Positions 40,746-51,830 of a stretch of DNA of 64,000 nt are shown here, piece after piece; position 1 is the first letter of the stretch, and each line of letters opens with the position of its first letter. A model generated the notes under the pieces. It saw nothing but the letters and a program-made list of their open reading frames with translations. It was not told the DNA's origin and made no database searches. This DNA comes from Phascolarctos cinereus (lineage: Eukaryota > Chordata > Mammalia > Diprotodontia > Phascolarctidae): NCBI RefSeq assembly GCF_002099425.1, contig NW_018344037.1, positions 5,386,001 through 5,450,000 on the forward strand. The letters run 5' to 3'. Made by a program: the position numbers and the translations under genes.

Positions 40746-43395
40746 TTTTAGCATGAACTAGCTTTTTTATTAATTTTATTTTTAATCTATTTTCATTAAT
40801 TTATTTTGTTCTATCAGCAATCACTTTCATAAGCTTTTGAGTTTTAAATTTTTCTCCCCTCCTTTCATACCTCCCTCCCCAAGATGGCACACAATCTGAT
40901 ATAGGCTATACATATACATTCCTATTATACATATTTTCACAATAGTGATGTTGTAAGGAAGAATTAGAACCAATAGGAGGAACAACCAGAAAGAGGAAAC
41001 AAAGCACAAAATCAGGAAAAAAAAATAGCAAATAGTATGCGTCAATCTGCATTCAAACTCCATAGTTCATTCTTTGGATGTGGATAGCATTTTCCATCAT
41101 GAGACCTTTAGAGCTGTCTTAGATCCTTGCATTGCTGAGAAGGGCTAAGTCTATCAACATTAGTCATCACACAACATGGCTGTTAATGTGTACCACATTC
41201 TCCTGATTCTGCTCACTTCACTCAGCATCAGTCCATACAACTCTTTCCAGGTTTTTCAGAAGTCTGCTTGCTCATCATTTCTTATAGCACAATAGTACTT
41301 TATTCCATTACATTCATATACCACTACTTGTTCAGTCATTCCTCAACTGACGGACGTTCCCTCAATTTCTAATTCTTTGCCAGCACAAAAAGAGCTGCTA
41401 TAAATATTTTTGTACATGTGGATCATTTTACCACTTGTATGATCTCTTTGGGATACAGCCCTAAAAGTGCTATTGCTGGGTTAAAGGGTATGCAGGTTTT
41501 TATAGTCCTTTGAGCATAGTTCCACATTGCTCTCCAAAAGGTTTGGATCATTTCACAACTCCACCAACAATGCATGTGTTACAATTTTCCCACATCTTCT
41601 ACAACATCTATCATTGCCCTGTTTTGTCATGTTGGCCAATCTGATAGGTATGATGTGGTACCTCAGAGTTATTTTGATTTGCATTTCTCTAATCAATAGT
41701 GATTTAGAGCATTTTTTCATATGACCATAGATGGCTTTAGTTCCTTCATCTCAGAACTGCCTGTCCATGTCTTTGACCATTTATCAATTGGAGAATGACT
41801 TGTATTCTTAGAAATATGACTTAATTATCTATGTATTTTAGAAATGAGAGCTTTATCAGAGATACTGGTTGTAAAAATTCTTTCCCAATTTTCTACTTTC
41901 CTTCTAATCTTGGTTGCACTGGCTTTGTGCAAAAACTTTTCAATTTAATGTAATCAACATTATCCATTTTGCATTTCACAATGTTCTCTTATTCCTGTTT
42001 GGTCATGAATTCTTCTGTTTTCCGTAGATCTGATAGGTAAACTATTCCTTGCTCTCCCAGTTTGCTTATAGTAACAGCCTTTATATCTAAATCATGAACC
42101 CATTTTGACTTTATTTTGGTATATGGTGTGAGATTTTGGTCTATGCCTAGTTTTTGCCATGGTTTTTTCCAGTTTTCCCAGCAGTTTTTGTCAGATAGTG
42201 AGTTCTTATCCCAGAAGCTGAGGTTTTGAGGTTTATCAAATAGTAGATTACCATAGTCATTGACTATTGTGTCTTGTGTACCTGACCTATTCCACTGATC
42301 CACCTCTTTTTTTCTTACCAAGTAGTTTTGATGATAGCTGCTTTATAATACAATTTAAGATCTGGAATAGCTAGACTACTTTCCCCTGCATTTCTTTTCA
42401 TTAGTTCCTTTGATATTCTGGACCTTTTGTTATTCTAAATAATCTTATTATTAATTTCTATTGCTCTATAAAATATTTTGGTAGTTTGATTGGTATGGCA
42501 CTGAATAAGTAAATTGTCATTTTTATTGTATTAGCTCAGCCTACCCACGAGCAACTGAGGTTTTCTTCCAATTATTTACATCTGAATTTTTTTGTGTGAA
42601 AAGTGTTATGTAGTTGTGTTCATGTAGTCCCTGGGTTTGTTTCAGTAGGTGGACTCCTAAATATTTTATAATGTCTACAGTAACTTTAAATGGAATTTCT
42701 CTATCTCTTGCTGTTGGGCTTTGTTGGTAATACACAAAAATGTGGATAATTTATGTGGGTATATTTTATAGCCTGCAACTTTTCTAAAGCTGTTTATTAT
42801 TTCAAGTAGTTTTTTACTTGATTCTCTAAGTAGATCATCATATCATCTGCAGAGTGATAGCTTTGTTTCTTTTTTGCCTATTCTAATACCTTCAATTTCT
42901 TTTTCTTCTCTCATTGCTAAAGCTGATGTTTCCAGTACAATATTGAACAGCAGTGGTGATAATGGACATCCTTGTTTCATCCCCAATCTTATTGGAAATG
43001 CTTCTAGCTTGTCCCCATTACATATAATTCTTCCTGAAGGTGTTAGGTAAATTCTACTCATTATTTTAAGGAAGACTCCATTTATTCCAGTTATCTATAG
43101 TGTTTTAATAGGAATGGGTGTTGTATTTTGTCAAATGCTTTTTCTGCCTCTATTGAAATGATCATGTGGTTTTTGTTAGTTTTGTTGTTGATATGATCAA
43201 TTATGCAGATAGTTTTCCTAATATTAAACCAGCCCAGAATTCCTAGTATAAATCCTACTTGGTCATAGTGTATTTTTTTTGTGATAAGTTACTTTAATCT
43301 ATTTGCTAATATTTTATTTAAAAACTTTGCATCTATATTCATTAGGGAAATTGGTCTTTAATTTTCTTTCTCTGTTTTGACTCTTCCTTGTTTAG
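40746..43395 (-). mobile_element. L1 3' half (RT to 3' end), minus strand
   Basis: Minus-strand L1, from the 3' end at about 40765 (T-rich on plus, then caatctgatataggctatac) through the 3' UTR and C-terminal ORF2 segment (41100-41990) into the ORF2 RT and post-RT region (41990-43395). At 43395 the L1 sequence ends within the RT fingers region (read as INIDAKFLNKI-type sequence near 43330) and HAL1 spacer begins. 5'-truncated, with many stops. Confidence 0.85.
41989..43395 (-). pseudogene. L1 ORF2 reverse transcriptase and C-terminal relic
   Basis: In minus-strand order: fingers ([20 protein letters not shown], with the motif A end [10 protein letters not shown]), then 43061-42843 [20 protein letters not shown] followed by [12 protein letters not shown] (motif B). 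The catalytic F-A-D-D site is degraded to a Cys-Arg-stop-Tyr-Asp-Asp reading near 42855-42838. Post-RT pieces follow: KYLGVHLLKQTQGLHEHNY (42680-42610) and VDQWNRSG, LLFDKPQNLSFWDKNSL, NWKKPWQKLGIDQNLTPYTK (42321-42040). This matches mammalian L1 ORF2 from about residue 500 to about 950. Several stops. Confidence 0.87.
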
Positions 43396-44159
43396 GCATA
43401 CTATTTTGCTTTTGACCCCTGCCTCCCTTCTATTAACCCCCTCCCTTTTCTTCCCCTTTACCCTTACTACTTCTTACCTCCCTTCTATCCCCACTACCTT
43501 TTCTTTCCCCCTTTCTATCCTGCTGCCTATATGGCAAGTTAGATTTCTATACATAACTGATTATGTTATTCCCTCCTTGAGCCAAATCTGATGAGAGTAA
43601 AGTTCAAACAATGCTCATCTCCCTCCCTTCTTTCCCTCTACTGTAGTAGGTTTTTGTGCCTTTTCCAGTAATGTAATTTATCCTTGTCTGCCTCTTCCTT
43701 TCCTTTTCTCCCAGTACATTTCCTAAGTTAGATCAGATTAATCCACTTATATCCATTTAACCCATTTGATTAGATTTTTTTAATCATTACATCAAAGTCA
43801 ACTTATAACCACCTCCTCTATGTATACCCCTTTAAAATGGTGTAATAACAATACAGTTCTCAAGAATTACAAGTGTCATCTTCCCTTGTGGGCATGTAAG
43901 CAGTTTACCCTTATTAATAACATGTTGTTGTTTTTTTCTGTCCTGTTTACCTTTTTATGTCTCTTTTGAGTCTTGCATTTGAAGACCAAATTTTCTGTTG
44001 AGCTCTGGTCTTTTTATCAGGAAGGTTTGGAAGTCCCCTATTTTGTTGGATGTCCATCTCCTTCCCTGAAAGGATATGCTCATTTTCGCTGAGTAGTTGA
44101 TCCTTGGTTGTAATCCAAGCTCCTTTGCCTAGTGGAATATTAGATTCCATGCAGTTACG
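43396..44159 (-). mobile_element. HAL1 spacer and ORF1 C-terminal half, minus strand
   Basis: Collinear with the HAL1 at 10620-11385: ttttgcttttgacc, tagatttctatacataactg, agccaaatctgatgagagta, gaaggtttggaagtccccta. The first part is the CT-rich (purine-rich on minus) spacer. 43950-44159 is the ORF1 C-terminal domain. It joins L1 ORF2 on the left and the telomeric block on the right. Confidence 0.82.
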
Positions 44160-44663
44160 TTTAGGGTTAGGTTTATATTAGGAGTAGAGTTCAATTAGAG
44201 TTAGGGTTAGCATTAGGGTTAGTGTTGGGTATAGGAATAAAGCCCAATTAGGATTAGATTTATTGTTAGGTTAGGGTTAGGGTTAGTGTTAGATTTCAGA
44301 TTAGAGCACAATTAGGGTTAGAGTTAGGGTTAGAGTGGAATTAGGGTTACAGTTAAGATTACGGTTAAGGTCAGTGTTAGATCTAGAGTTAGGTTTAGGG
44401 TTAGGGTTAAGGTTAGGGTTAAGGTTAGGGTTAGTGTATGGTATAAGATTAGAGCCCAATTAGGTTTAGGGTGAGTGTTAGGGTTAGTGTTAGGATTGGA
44501 GTGTAATTAGGGTTAGTGTTAGGTTTACGTTAATGTTCACTGCAATTAGACTTAGGGTTAGGGTTAGTGATAGGATTGGTGTTAGGTATAAGATTACAGC
44601 CCAGTTAGGATTAGGGTTATGGGTAGAGGGCAGTTAGGGTTAGAGTTAGGGTTAGGGTTAGGG

Positions 44664-44724
<61 letters not shown>

Positions 44725-44745
44725 ATTAGGGTTAGGGTTAGGGTT
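44160..44745 (+). repeat. Interstitial telomeric sequence (TTAGGG)n, 586 bp
   Basis: The plus strand carries TTAGGG and near variants throughout. The right end (about 44638-44745) is nearly pure TTAGGG with occasional TTTAGGG. The left part is degenerate, with a recurring motif of the form gtataagattagagcccaat, tagg near 44226, 44287, 44435 and 44581. HAL1 ORF1 sequence flanks it on both sides; against the intact HAL1 at 11386-12066 about 680 bp of ORF1 (RRM and coiled coil) is replaced. The right junction shares gggtttgtt with the HAL1, a microhomology. This fits break repair with telomerase or capture of telomeric DNA rather than slippage from HAL1 sequence. Confidence 0.95.
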
Positions 44746-45156
44746 TGTTTACAATGCTGTCCTTTTCAGAATTTTTGCCCTGATCTTCACTCTTCCCATA
44801 ATAAGGATCTATAGTATGTTTCTTTTTGCTCATGGTGTTTGCTTATTTCCTGGCTTTTAAGGAGATTAAGCTCTCCTGCTAGGGAGCAGGGGGCATTGAC
44901 CCATGCTTACTGGCTTGGTGTGCTGGAGCCTCAACTGCTGACAGTTTGATACTATAGGGTTCTTGTAGCTTACCTGGTGTTGGGCTGGAATCAGCAACAC
45001 TGGAACTCTAGGGGTAGGTAGTCTGGCACCTGGAGATTGCCTGCTTCACCCAGGCCTTTCCTTTCGCTTTCTTTGGCTCTTTCAGATGAATGTTTAGTTG
45101 CTGGAGGATGTTTCTCTGCCTGGCCCTTTCCCACTTAGCGTGCTTCCTAGAGTTTT
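44746..45156 (-). mobile_element. HAL1 ORF1 start and 5' UTR, minus strand
   Basis: ORF1 start at the ATG at 44833-44831 (MSKKKHTIDPYYGKSEDQ), then the 5' UTR to about 45156. Collinear with 12067-12487 of the intact copy: ttaagctctcctgctaggga, tgggctggaatcagcaacac, cctttcctttcgctttcttt. This closes the HAL1 interrupted by the telomeric block. Confidence 0.82.
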
Positions 45157-45159
45157 GCT

Positions 45160-45341
45160 GAGTGATAGATCATTGGAATAGATTAGATACATAATAAATG
45201 CAATAAATTACAATAGTAATCTAGGATTTGATAAACCTAAAGATCCATCATTTGCACACAAGAAATCACTATTTCACAAAAATTGCTGGGAAAGCTGGAA
45301 AGCATTTTAGCAGAAACTAGATATAGACCAACAACTCACAG
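45160..45341 (+). mobile_element. L1 ORF2 fragment, left part of an ERV-split L1
   Basis: Sense L1 ORF2: tgatagatcattggaataga, gataaacctaaagatccatc, aaaattgctgggaaagctgg, cagaaactagatatagacca, acaactcaca. It corresponds to the DKWCWENW...LTPYTK segment. It stops at the ERV and continues at about 50376, so both parts are one insertion. Its 5' truncation point abuts the 5' end of the minus-strand HAL1. Confidence 0.8.
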
Positions 45342-45756
45342 TGTTGAAGTTCAGAGTTGGGAGAGCTGGTTCAGGTGTGAAAGAATTCGCTTTGACCTTC
45401 TCTGTTACCATTGAGAGCTTTATTAACACGAAAGCATCAGGCTAGCCCTGGAAAGAGAACTAGCAACTTACAGAGGATAGGGGACTGTTTTATAAGATAA
45501 GAGGAGATTGTCATGGCACAGGATAAGGAAGATGGGTGATAGGATAGGGGACCCAGGATAAGGAAGACTGGGGAAATTTTATGACTCAGGATGAGGGAGA
45601 CAAGGAATTTCTATGGTCCAGGGTAGGGGAAAAGTTTTATGGTATCTCAAGATAAGTGGAAGAAACTGTAGGACCCCTTCAAACTCAGGGAGGCCTCACA
45701 AGGTACTGGAAAAACAACCCTTAAATATATTTTTTTTAACTTTTAGTTTCTCCCCA
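45342..45756 (-). repeat. 3' LTR of the ERV
   Basis: The plus strand begins tgttgaagttcagagttggg. The sense strand carries a polyadenylation signal (AATAAA) in tgttaataaagctctc, seen on plus as gagagctttattaacac near 45411-45430. The outer boundary (about 45756) is uncertain by about 40 bp. Confidence 0.78.
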
Positions 45757-48700
45757 CTTAACCACTAGGCAGGAGAAATCTTTCAGGAAAGGGGGCAAAG
45801 GTCATTGTCTTCAGTAGCAGCTTCCTGCTGAAAAGGTGTGAAAAGTCCATTTCATGGGCCAAAAAGAGATTGAGGGGTGCGGAATGAAGTGCCAACTGTG
45901 TCCAGGGTGGAGAAAGGCAAACCACTCGGAGACACCAAGTGTAGGGGCTGGCATCCTAAGAGTTGAAAGTAGAATTTCTGCAGGTGAGAAGGCACAAATC
46001 GAACCAGGAGGTTAAACAAACACGGATCGGATATAAGACTGAGTAAAATGATTAGTAATGGGTCAGAATGGGGGAAAGAATAGAGAGGAACTTTGATCCC
46101 CAAGAGGAGGTGGGGGAGAAATCAGGTTGGAGTGGATGTCTTGCATCCAAGAGGCTGCCTATATGATCCTTCAAACGCTCAAAGGATAAATTCCATGCAG
46201 GGTTTTCAGGGAATAGATGGAGAGTGTGGGGAGTAAGCTAGTATCTTGGAAATAATGAAGACATATCCAGCAATCATGTACTCTGCCCTGCCCAACAGAG
46301 TTTCCTATTAGAATTAAAGCATTTGACTCCCATTTCAGGAAAGTAGGCCTAACCCTGGAGGACAGGATGAGCTAGGAACAGAAATGGTTCAAGGTAGGGC
46401 CCAGAACACAGCATAAATAGAAAGCACACAGATAAGTTCACAGGGAGGGGCTTCAATGCATAGTCTTCTTTGATACTCTTCTGGCTAGTCACACTCTGTA
46501 TCTTATCCCATATCTCATATCCTGCATCCTGCTTGCTTCATCTGCCTCAGCACTCTTGTCTGCCTCACCATCCATCCAAATGCTTTTGGGAGAGGGACAA
46601 AGGAGCTCTCCCTGCCTTAGTGGAAGGTGGGGAGGGGAGCAAAATGAAGCTGAAGCAGTGCCCAGAGGATGAGGAGCCTGTGGAACAGGTATCTTTGTTT
46701 CATGACCATCTGCAGGTGGACAGCCGACAGTCTAGGAGACATAAATGTGACAATCTAGTTTAATATCCAGGGCCCAAAGACAAGGAGCATTAAAAGTGAT
46801 GTCAGAAAAAAGGAAAACAAAGAAGCCAAGAGCCCCATGATGTTATTATTTACTTTTGACAAAAGGATTATCTGATCTTGTTATTTCCTCAAAAGTTTCC
46901 ACTCTGATTCCAATTCCTTTAGGAGGATCAGATGCCATTGAGGATCCAGCTCTATACATGTAAATATAAGTAACAACACTTTTGTAGGTAGAAGGCTTTC
47001 TATCCTTGAGTTCAATAGTTATACAAATGAATTTACTTATAAGATACTTACTTTTACTCTAATTATCATAAAAAACTTGAGAAGATCAGTAAGTAATTAA
47101 TTCTAAAAGTGCATATCAATAAGTTGTTTACAATAAAACATGGTTGTATCACAGGACACACAGAATAAATAGACATTATTTCCACAATAGCAGTAAACTT
47201 TCAGTGAATTTGACTTTTTAATTAATGCAAAAATATTCCGTAAGTTACCTACCTCTAAGAAAATTGCACTGAAATTCTTTTCCCCAAACTGAAGATGTTT
47301 CTGACTTAGTTTCAGTAATGAATAGAATAACAGCTAGGTCCCTCAATCCATTGTACTAATTATTTTGAAACATTTAAGGACCTTATTCCATACAGACAGA
47401 TATCTATTAACAAACAGATGTCTAGGCCAAATACCCATTTACTAAGTTGTTTAGGATATAGAAAGGAATATAATCTTAGGTTGAATAGCTCAGATTTTAA
47501 ACACACTTTAATATGGTAGCTCAGATGTATCTCACACTTAGTCTATGGGATAATGATTAAACTTTGTGTTTTTACCTTTGCTTTAAAAACTTCTTTTCCC
47601 TTTATCTAATTATTCCCATATCATTCAGAATGTTATTTTCCAGGGATTTAATCTTTCACATGACTGTGCAGGAGTACCAGTTTACCCAGTTGTTTGGGAT
47701 ACAGAATGATGACACATTCAGACTGAAAACAGCAAGATTTCACATACTTTCATTGTGCTCAAATCTTTTACTGACCACTTGCTTTGATTACAAAAATTTG
47801 CCATAAAAAGAAAAACTAAGAACATAATTAGAAAAAATATCATAGTTTTCCAACAAGAAGTATCAATTCCATCTCATAGCCAGACTCAGGAATAATCAGG
47901 TGGGAAACATTCCTTTCAAAGGAACACAATGGAGAAACTGAGCCAGGAGGATCCTAAATTAGATTGAGGCTAAAATTGTCCTCTCAGCTTTCCACAGAGG
48001 CAGACTTCCACCTGCAACAGTCACATTTTCTCTGAGTACCTTGTGGCATTTTTCTCAGATGGTGGATTACTGAATTTGATTATGGATGGATTTTTATGAT
48101 CCATCAGACAACTCAAAGCACAATTCATTATAGTCTCATGAGCTTTTACCTCAGATGACAAGTTTCACCAATCAAAGATTCACCAGGACTTACATTTCAA
48201 ATTTAAATTTGTCCTGGTGCAAAAGCCAATCACTAGAGATCATTTCTATATACTTGCAAATTCTCAGCAAGCCAGGTTCACTGCTTAGGAACTCCATAAC
48301 CCAAGCAAGCTCCTTAGAGCTTCTGTAGACTGTGCTTTTGACTAGCCCTGTGGACTGCTCCTTTCCACACACATACAGTAATCAATTGTCAGCTTTAGGT
48401 TTTAGCATTAAAACAATACAGTACTCTTAAGTGATAACCACATTGTTTTAGCTGTATCACAAAACAATAAACTTCAGATGACAACAGTTGCATTTCCAGA
48501 TCATATAAAAATTATTGATGGAAGGATGGGCTGGCTTACCAAGTGAAGACACAGCCTGGCTGGCTTCTTTGCCTTGACCCCACGGCTATGTGCTGGAAGA
48601 TACTTCCAGGCTGTAGCTGCTGCCCTTCATCCTCCTTCCTTTCATCAGGTGGGGGCAGGTGTGGGGTGGAAGGGTTAAACTTTTTTCCTAATCTGATCTG

Positions 48701-49935
48701 GGATGAGAGGAATTAACAGAAAAACCTGGGACTGTTTGGAATCCCCATACTGAGAAACCCTCTTGACTCCAGTGAAGGAGTACGGGAAGAGAGTGAATGA
48801 TTGTAAGAAGACGTTTAAAAACTCCTTAATGATTAATCTCAAACCTTCCTGAATCTGCTGTCCTAACTTTTTTACTTCTATGTCCACTCCTTAAAAACTT
48901 ATAGTGGGGCATTGAAACTTTCAGACCTACATTCGAGAGACCAGTGTCCTTTCTTACTGTACCTGAAGCATGAAGCATTGACCCTGTTTCTCTGAAAGCA
49001 CTCATTTAAGGCTGATCCAAGGACACAAGAAACCTAGGAATGAAACTTGGAAAATTCATGGTAGATTTGGACATAATTATCATCAATATCAAGTTATCAT
49101 TGCAACAAATTACCTTGCAAATGGAAATTTAGTAGGCCTAAGAATCACACAAAAAAGATTTTGCAAAACATTTCTTTGTAAAAAGTATTTCCCTTTCTTA
49201 AAAAAAAAGCTTACAATTTATTCTGATGTTACAAGGAATAATCACTAAACTTCCATATAGTAAATTAACTGGAAACCTTAAAGACTGGAATTTATAAAAC
49301 CAGGTGCAAAGACCCACAGGGTGTGGACACCCTGAAATCGGGGCACAGGGACCTCCAAAGAAAAACAGGCTTGATGGCCCACCACCCCGCCTCCCCCAAA
49401 TGTCCCATGGGGGAAAGGAAGGAACAACACAGGAAGGATCAAGCAGAGCAAGGTGCCTTTTCTTTAAGCTTTGGAGACCAAACTTCTTACTAAGCTTGTT
49501 TTGTTTAGAAATCCCCTTCACAAATTACTTTTCTAGATTACGTTGAGGTCAGGCTGTGTTACAACGAAACACTAGGCACATTTCTTTAAGATCTCCTTCC
49601 CTGAATTTCCCATCCTAATCTCCTGGCAGTGTCTTGCTTGTCTTAGCATCCCAAGACACTTCAGAGGGAAAAAAAAATGTGATGACCCAGCACAAGGGCA
49701 TCCCCTTGTACAAGGGTCAACAGTCTGACTGACTGCCCAGAGGTCAGTGAAGCTTCAGACACTGCTGGGCAGTGTCAGGGCACTCCAGGGGTCTCTCAGC
49801 CAGGGAGACAGTAGAAGCAGAAAAGGTCTAGGGAAGAGAACAAAGAAAAGGGCACTTACCTGTTATCCCAGTGGCCAGGAGAAGATCAACAGAATTCAAT
49901 TAATGTGTGGACTCCCGGTTTTCCCCACCATTTTA
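45757..49935 (-). other. ERV internal region
   Basis: 4.2 kb of minus-strand fossil retroviral DNA. Only an envelope-like C-terminal part (45850-46200) and a leader-like block shared with 20446-21160 (here 47960-48870) can be suggested. I see no host gene in it. Frames such as 46470-46763 and 49198-49521 match nothing I know. Confidence 0.55.
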
Positions 49936-50375
49936 TGTTGAGGTTTATAGTTGGGAGAACTGGTTCAGGTTTGAAAGAATTCACTTAGACCTTCTCTGTA
50001 AACATTGGGAGCTTTATTAACACAAAAGCATTGGGCTAGCCCTGGAAAGAGGACTGGCAATTTACAGAGGGATAAGGGACTGTTTATCTTACAAGATAAA
50101 GGGGGATTGTCATGGCACAGGATGAAGAAGATGGATGATAGGATAGGGGACCCAGGATAAGGAAGATAGAGGAAATTTTATGACTCAAGATGAGGGAGAC
50201 AAGGAGTTTTTATGGTCCAGGATAGATATAGGGGAAGTTTTATGGTATCTCAAGATAAGTGGAAGAGACTCTAGGACCCCCTCAAGCTCAGGAGGTGCTC
50301 ACAAGGTGCTGGAAAAAGAACACAATTTTTTTTTTTTAGCTCTTAGCTTTTATGGCACTGTTTGTATTTACATCA
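49936..50375 (-). repeat. 5' LTR of the ERV
   Basis: Aligns with 45342-45756 along its length (shared blocks gctagccctggaaagag, ataggataggggacccagga, tggtatctcaagataagtgg). The same antisense AATAAA is in gggagctttattaacac (50007-50023). The right edge is taken where L1 sequence resumes at about 50376. Confidence 0.78.
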
Positions 50376-51665
50376 ACACCTTAAATTGAGATAAAGTCAA
50401 ACTGGTTACATGATTCAGACATAAAGGGTAACATCATAAGCAAATTAGGGGAGCATGAAATAGTTTACCTGTCAGATTTATAGATAAGGGAAGAATTTAT
50501 AACCAAACAAGAGAAAGAGAGCTTTATGGGATGTAAAATGGATAATTTAAAAAAAAAGACTTTGCACAAACAAAACCAGTGCAGCCAAGATTAGAAGGGA
50601 AGCAGGAAACTAGGGGAAATTTTTTTCAGCAAGTATCTCTGATAAAGGGCTCATTTATCAAATAGAGAACTGAGTCAAATTTATAAGAATATGAGTCATC
50701 CCCCAAGTGATAAGTGCTCAAAGGATATGAACAGGCATTTTCAGAAGAAAAAAATCAAAGCCATTTATAGTCATATACAATTCTCTAAATCATTACTAAT
50801 TGGAGAAATGAAAATTAAAACAACTCTGTGGTAGTACCTTACACCTATCAGGCTGGCTAATATGGCAGAAAAACAAAATGACAAATGTTGGAGGGAATGT
50901 GAAAAAATTGGGACATTCATGCATTGTTGGTGGAGTTGTGCACTGATCCCACCATTCTGCAGAGCAATTTGGAACCATGCCCAAACAGTTATAAACTGGG
51001 CATACCCTCTGACCCAGTAACACCACTACTAGGTCTCTCTGCCAAAAAGATCAAAGGAAAAAGAAAAGGACAAAAGCTTTTATGACAACTCTTTTTTGTA
51101 GTGGCAAAGAAATATAACTTTAGGGTTATGCCCATCAATTTGGAATGTCTGAACAAAGTGTAGTATATGATTGTGATGGAATACTTTCATACAATAAGAA
51201 ATGATAACCAGGATTTTTTCAGACAAACCTAGGAAGACTTATATGAACTGATCACAGCAGAACCAGGAGAATATCATACACAGAAAGTTAATAATGTATG
51301 ATGATAGACTATGAATGACAGCTATTTTCACCAGTGCAATGATCTAAGACTATTCCAAAGGAACTGTGATGAAAAAGACTATCCATCTCCAGAAAAAGAA
51401 CTGATGGAATCTGAATGCAGATCACACATACTTTTAAAGATTTATTATTCTTGAGATTTTGTATATGTGTTGTCTTTTACAACATAGTTAATGTGGAAAT
51501 GTTTTGCTGACTGCACATGTATAATATATATCAAATTACTTGCCTTCTCAAGGCGGGGCAAAGAGAGGGAGATAATTTGGCTTTCAAAATTTTAAAAGTG
51601 ACTGTTAAAACATTTTGTTTATATATAACTGAGAAAAAAATTTTAAAAATTAAAAATAAATACAT
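50376..51665 (+). mobile_element. L1 ORF2 C-terminus and 3' end, right part of the split L1
   Basis: Continues 45160-45341: gataaagtcaaactggttac, atgattcagacataaagggt, gcaaattaggggagcatgaa, aaatgttggagggaatgtga, ttggtggagttgtgcactga, tatgattgtgatggaatact, then the 3' UTR to an A-rich end (aaaaattaaaaataaa) at about 51665. Numerous stops. Together the two parts make about 1.47 kb of 5'-truncated L1. Confidence 0.85.
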
Positions 51666-51830
51666 TGCACTCAGCAGGACAATGAGAAGGGAGAGGGAGA
51701 AGGAGAATTAAAGGGAAATATAATACGTGACAGGAATAGTAGCAAGTAAAACAAACTTCCTAATACACAAGGGGAGATAAAAAGGAAAGGGGAAAAAAAG
51801 AAAAGAAAACTTAAAAGCATGGGGTCTATC
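51666..51830. repeat. Purine-rich tract
   Basis: gagaagggagagggagaagg, aaaggaaaggggaaaaaaag: A/G-dominated, between two LINE 3' ends. It may be a decayed LINE spacer. Confidence 0.6.

Larger units (their letters stand above)
45342..50375 (-). mobile_element. Class I endogenous retrovirus (fossil), two LTRs, inserted in L1
   Basis: About 5 kb flanked by two related LTRs in minus orientation. The 5' LTR is at the right (49936 to about 50375). A CCA-ended, tRNA-Phe-like primer-binding stretch (49913-49930) adjoins it, and 4.2 kb of internal DNA runs left to the 3' LTR (45342 to about 45756). A transmembrane-envelope-like C-terminal segment lies near 45850-46200, which supports class I (gamma-like). 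A block at 47960-48870 is shared with the ERV at 20446. Gag and pol were not recognised and the element looks shortened and heavily broken. LTRs differ by roughly one base in ten by eye, suggesting an insertion tens of millions of years old. L1 sequence resumes on the far side; possible 4-bp target repeats are acag and acac. Confidence 0.78.

Noticed and set aside
43388-43591. 67-codon plus-strand frame rich in Leu, Pro and Ser
   Set aside because: It is the CT-rich complement of the HAL1 spacer; similar frames arise from the same spacer at 10539-10781.
44160-44745. A true chromosome end or an assembly join at a telomere
   Set aside because: HAL1 sequence continues collinearly on both sides, so the block is internal. 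An assembly artefact is possible but the degenerate left half makes a live telomere unlikely.
46470-46763. 97-codon frame inside the ERV as a host gene
   Set aside because: It is on the strand opposite the ERV, has no recognisable domain and lies between two LTRs of one element.
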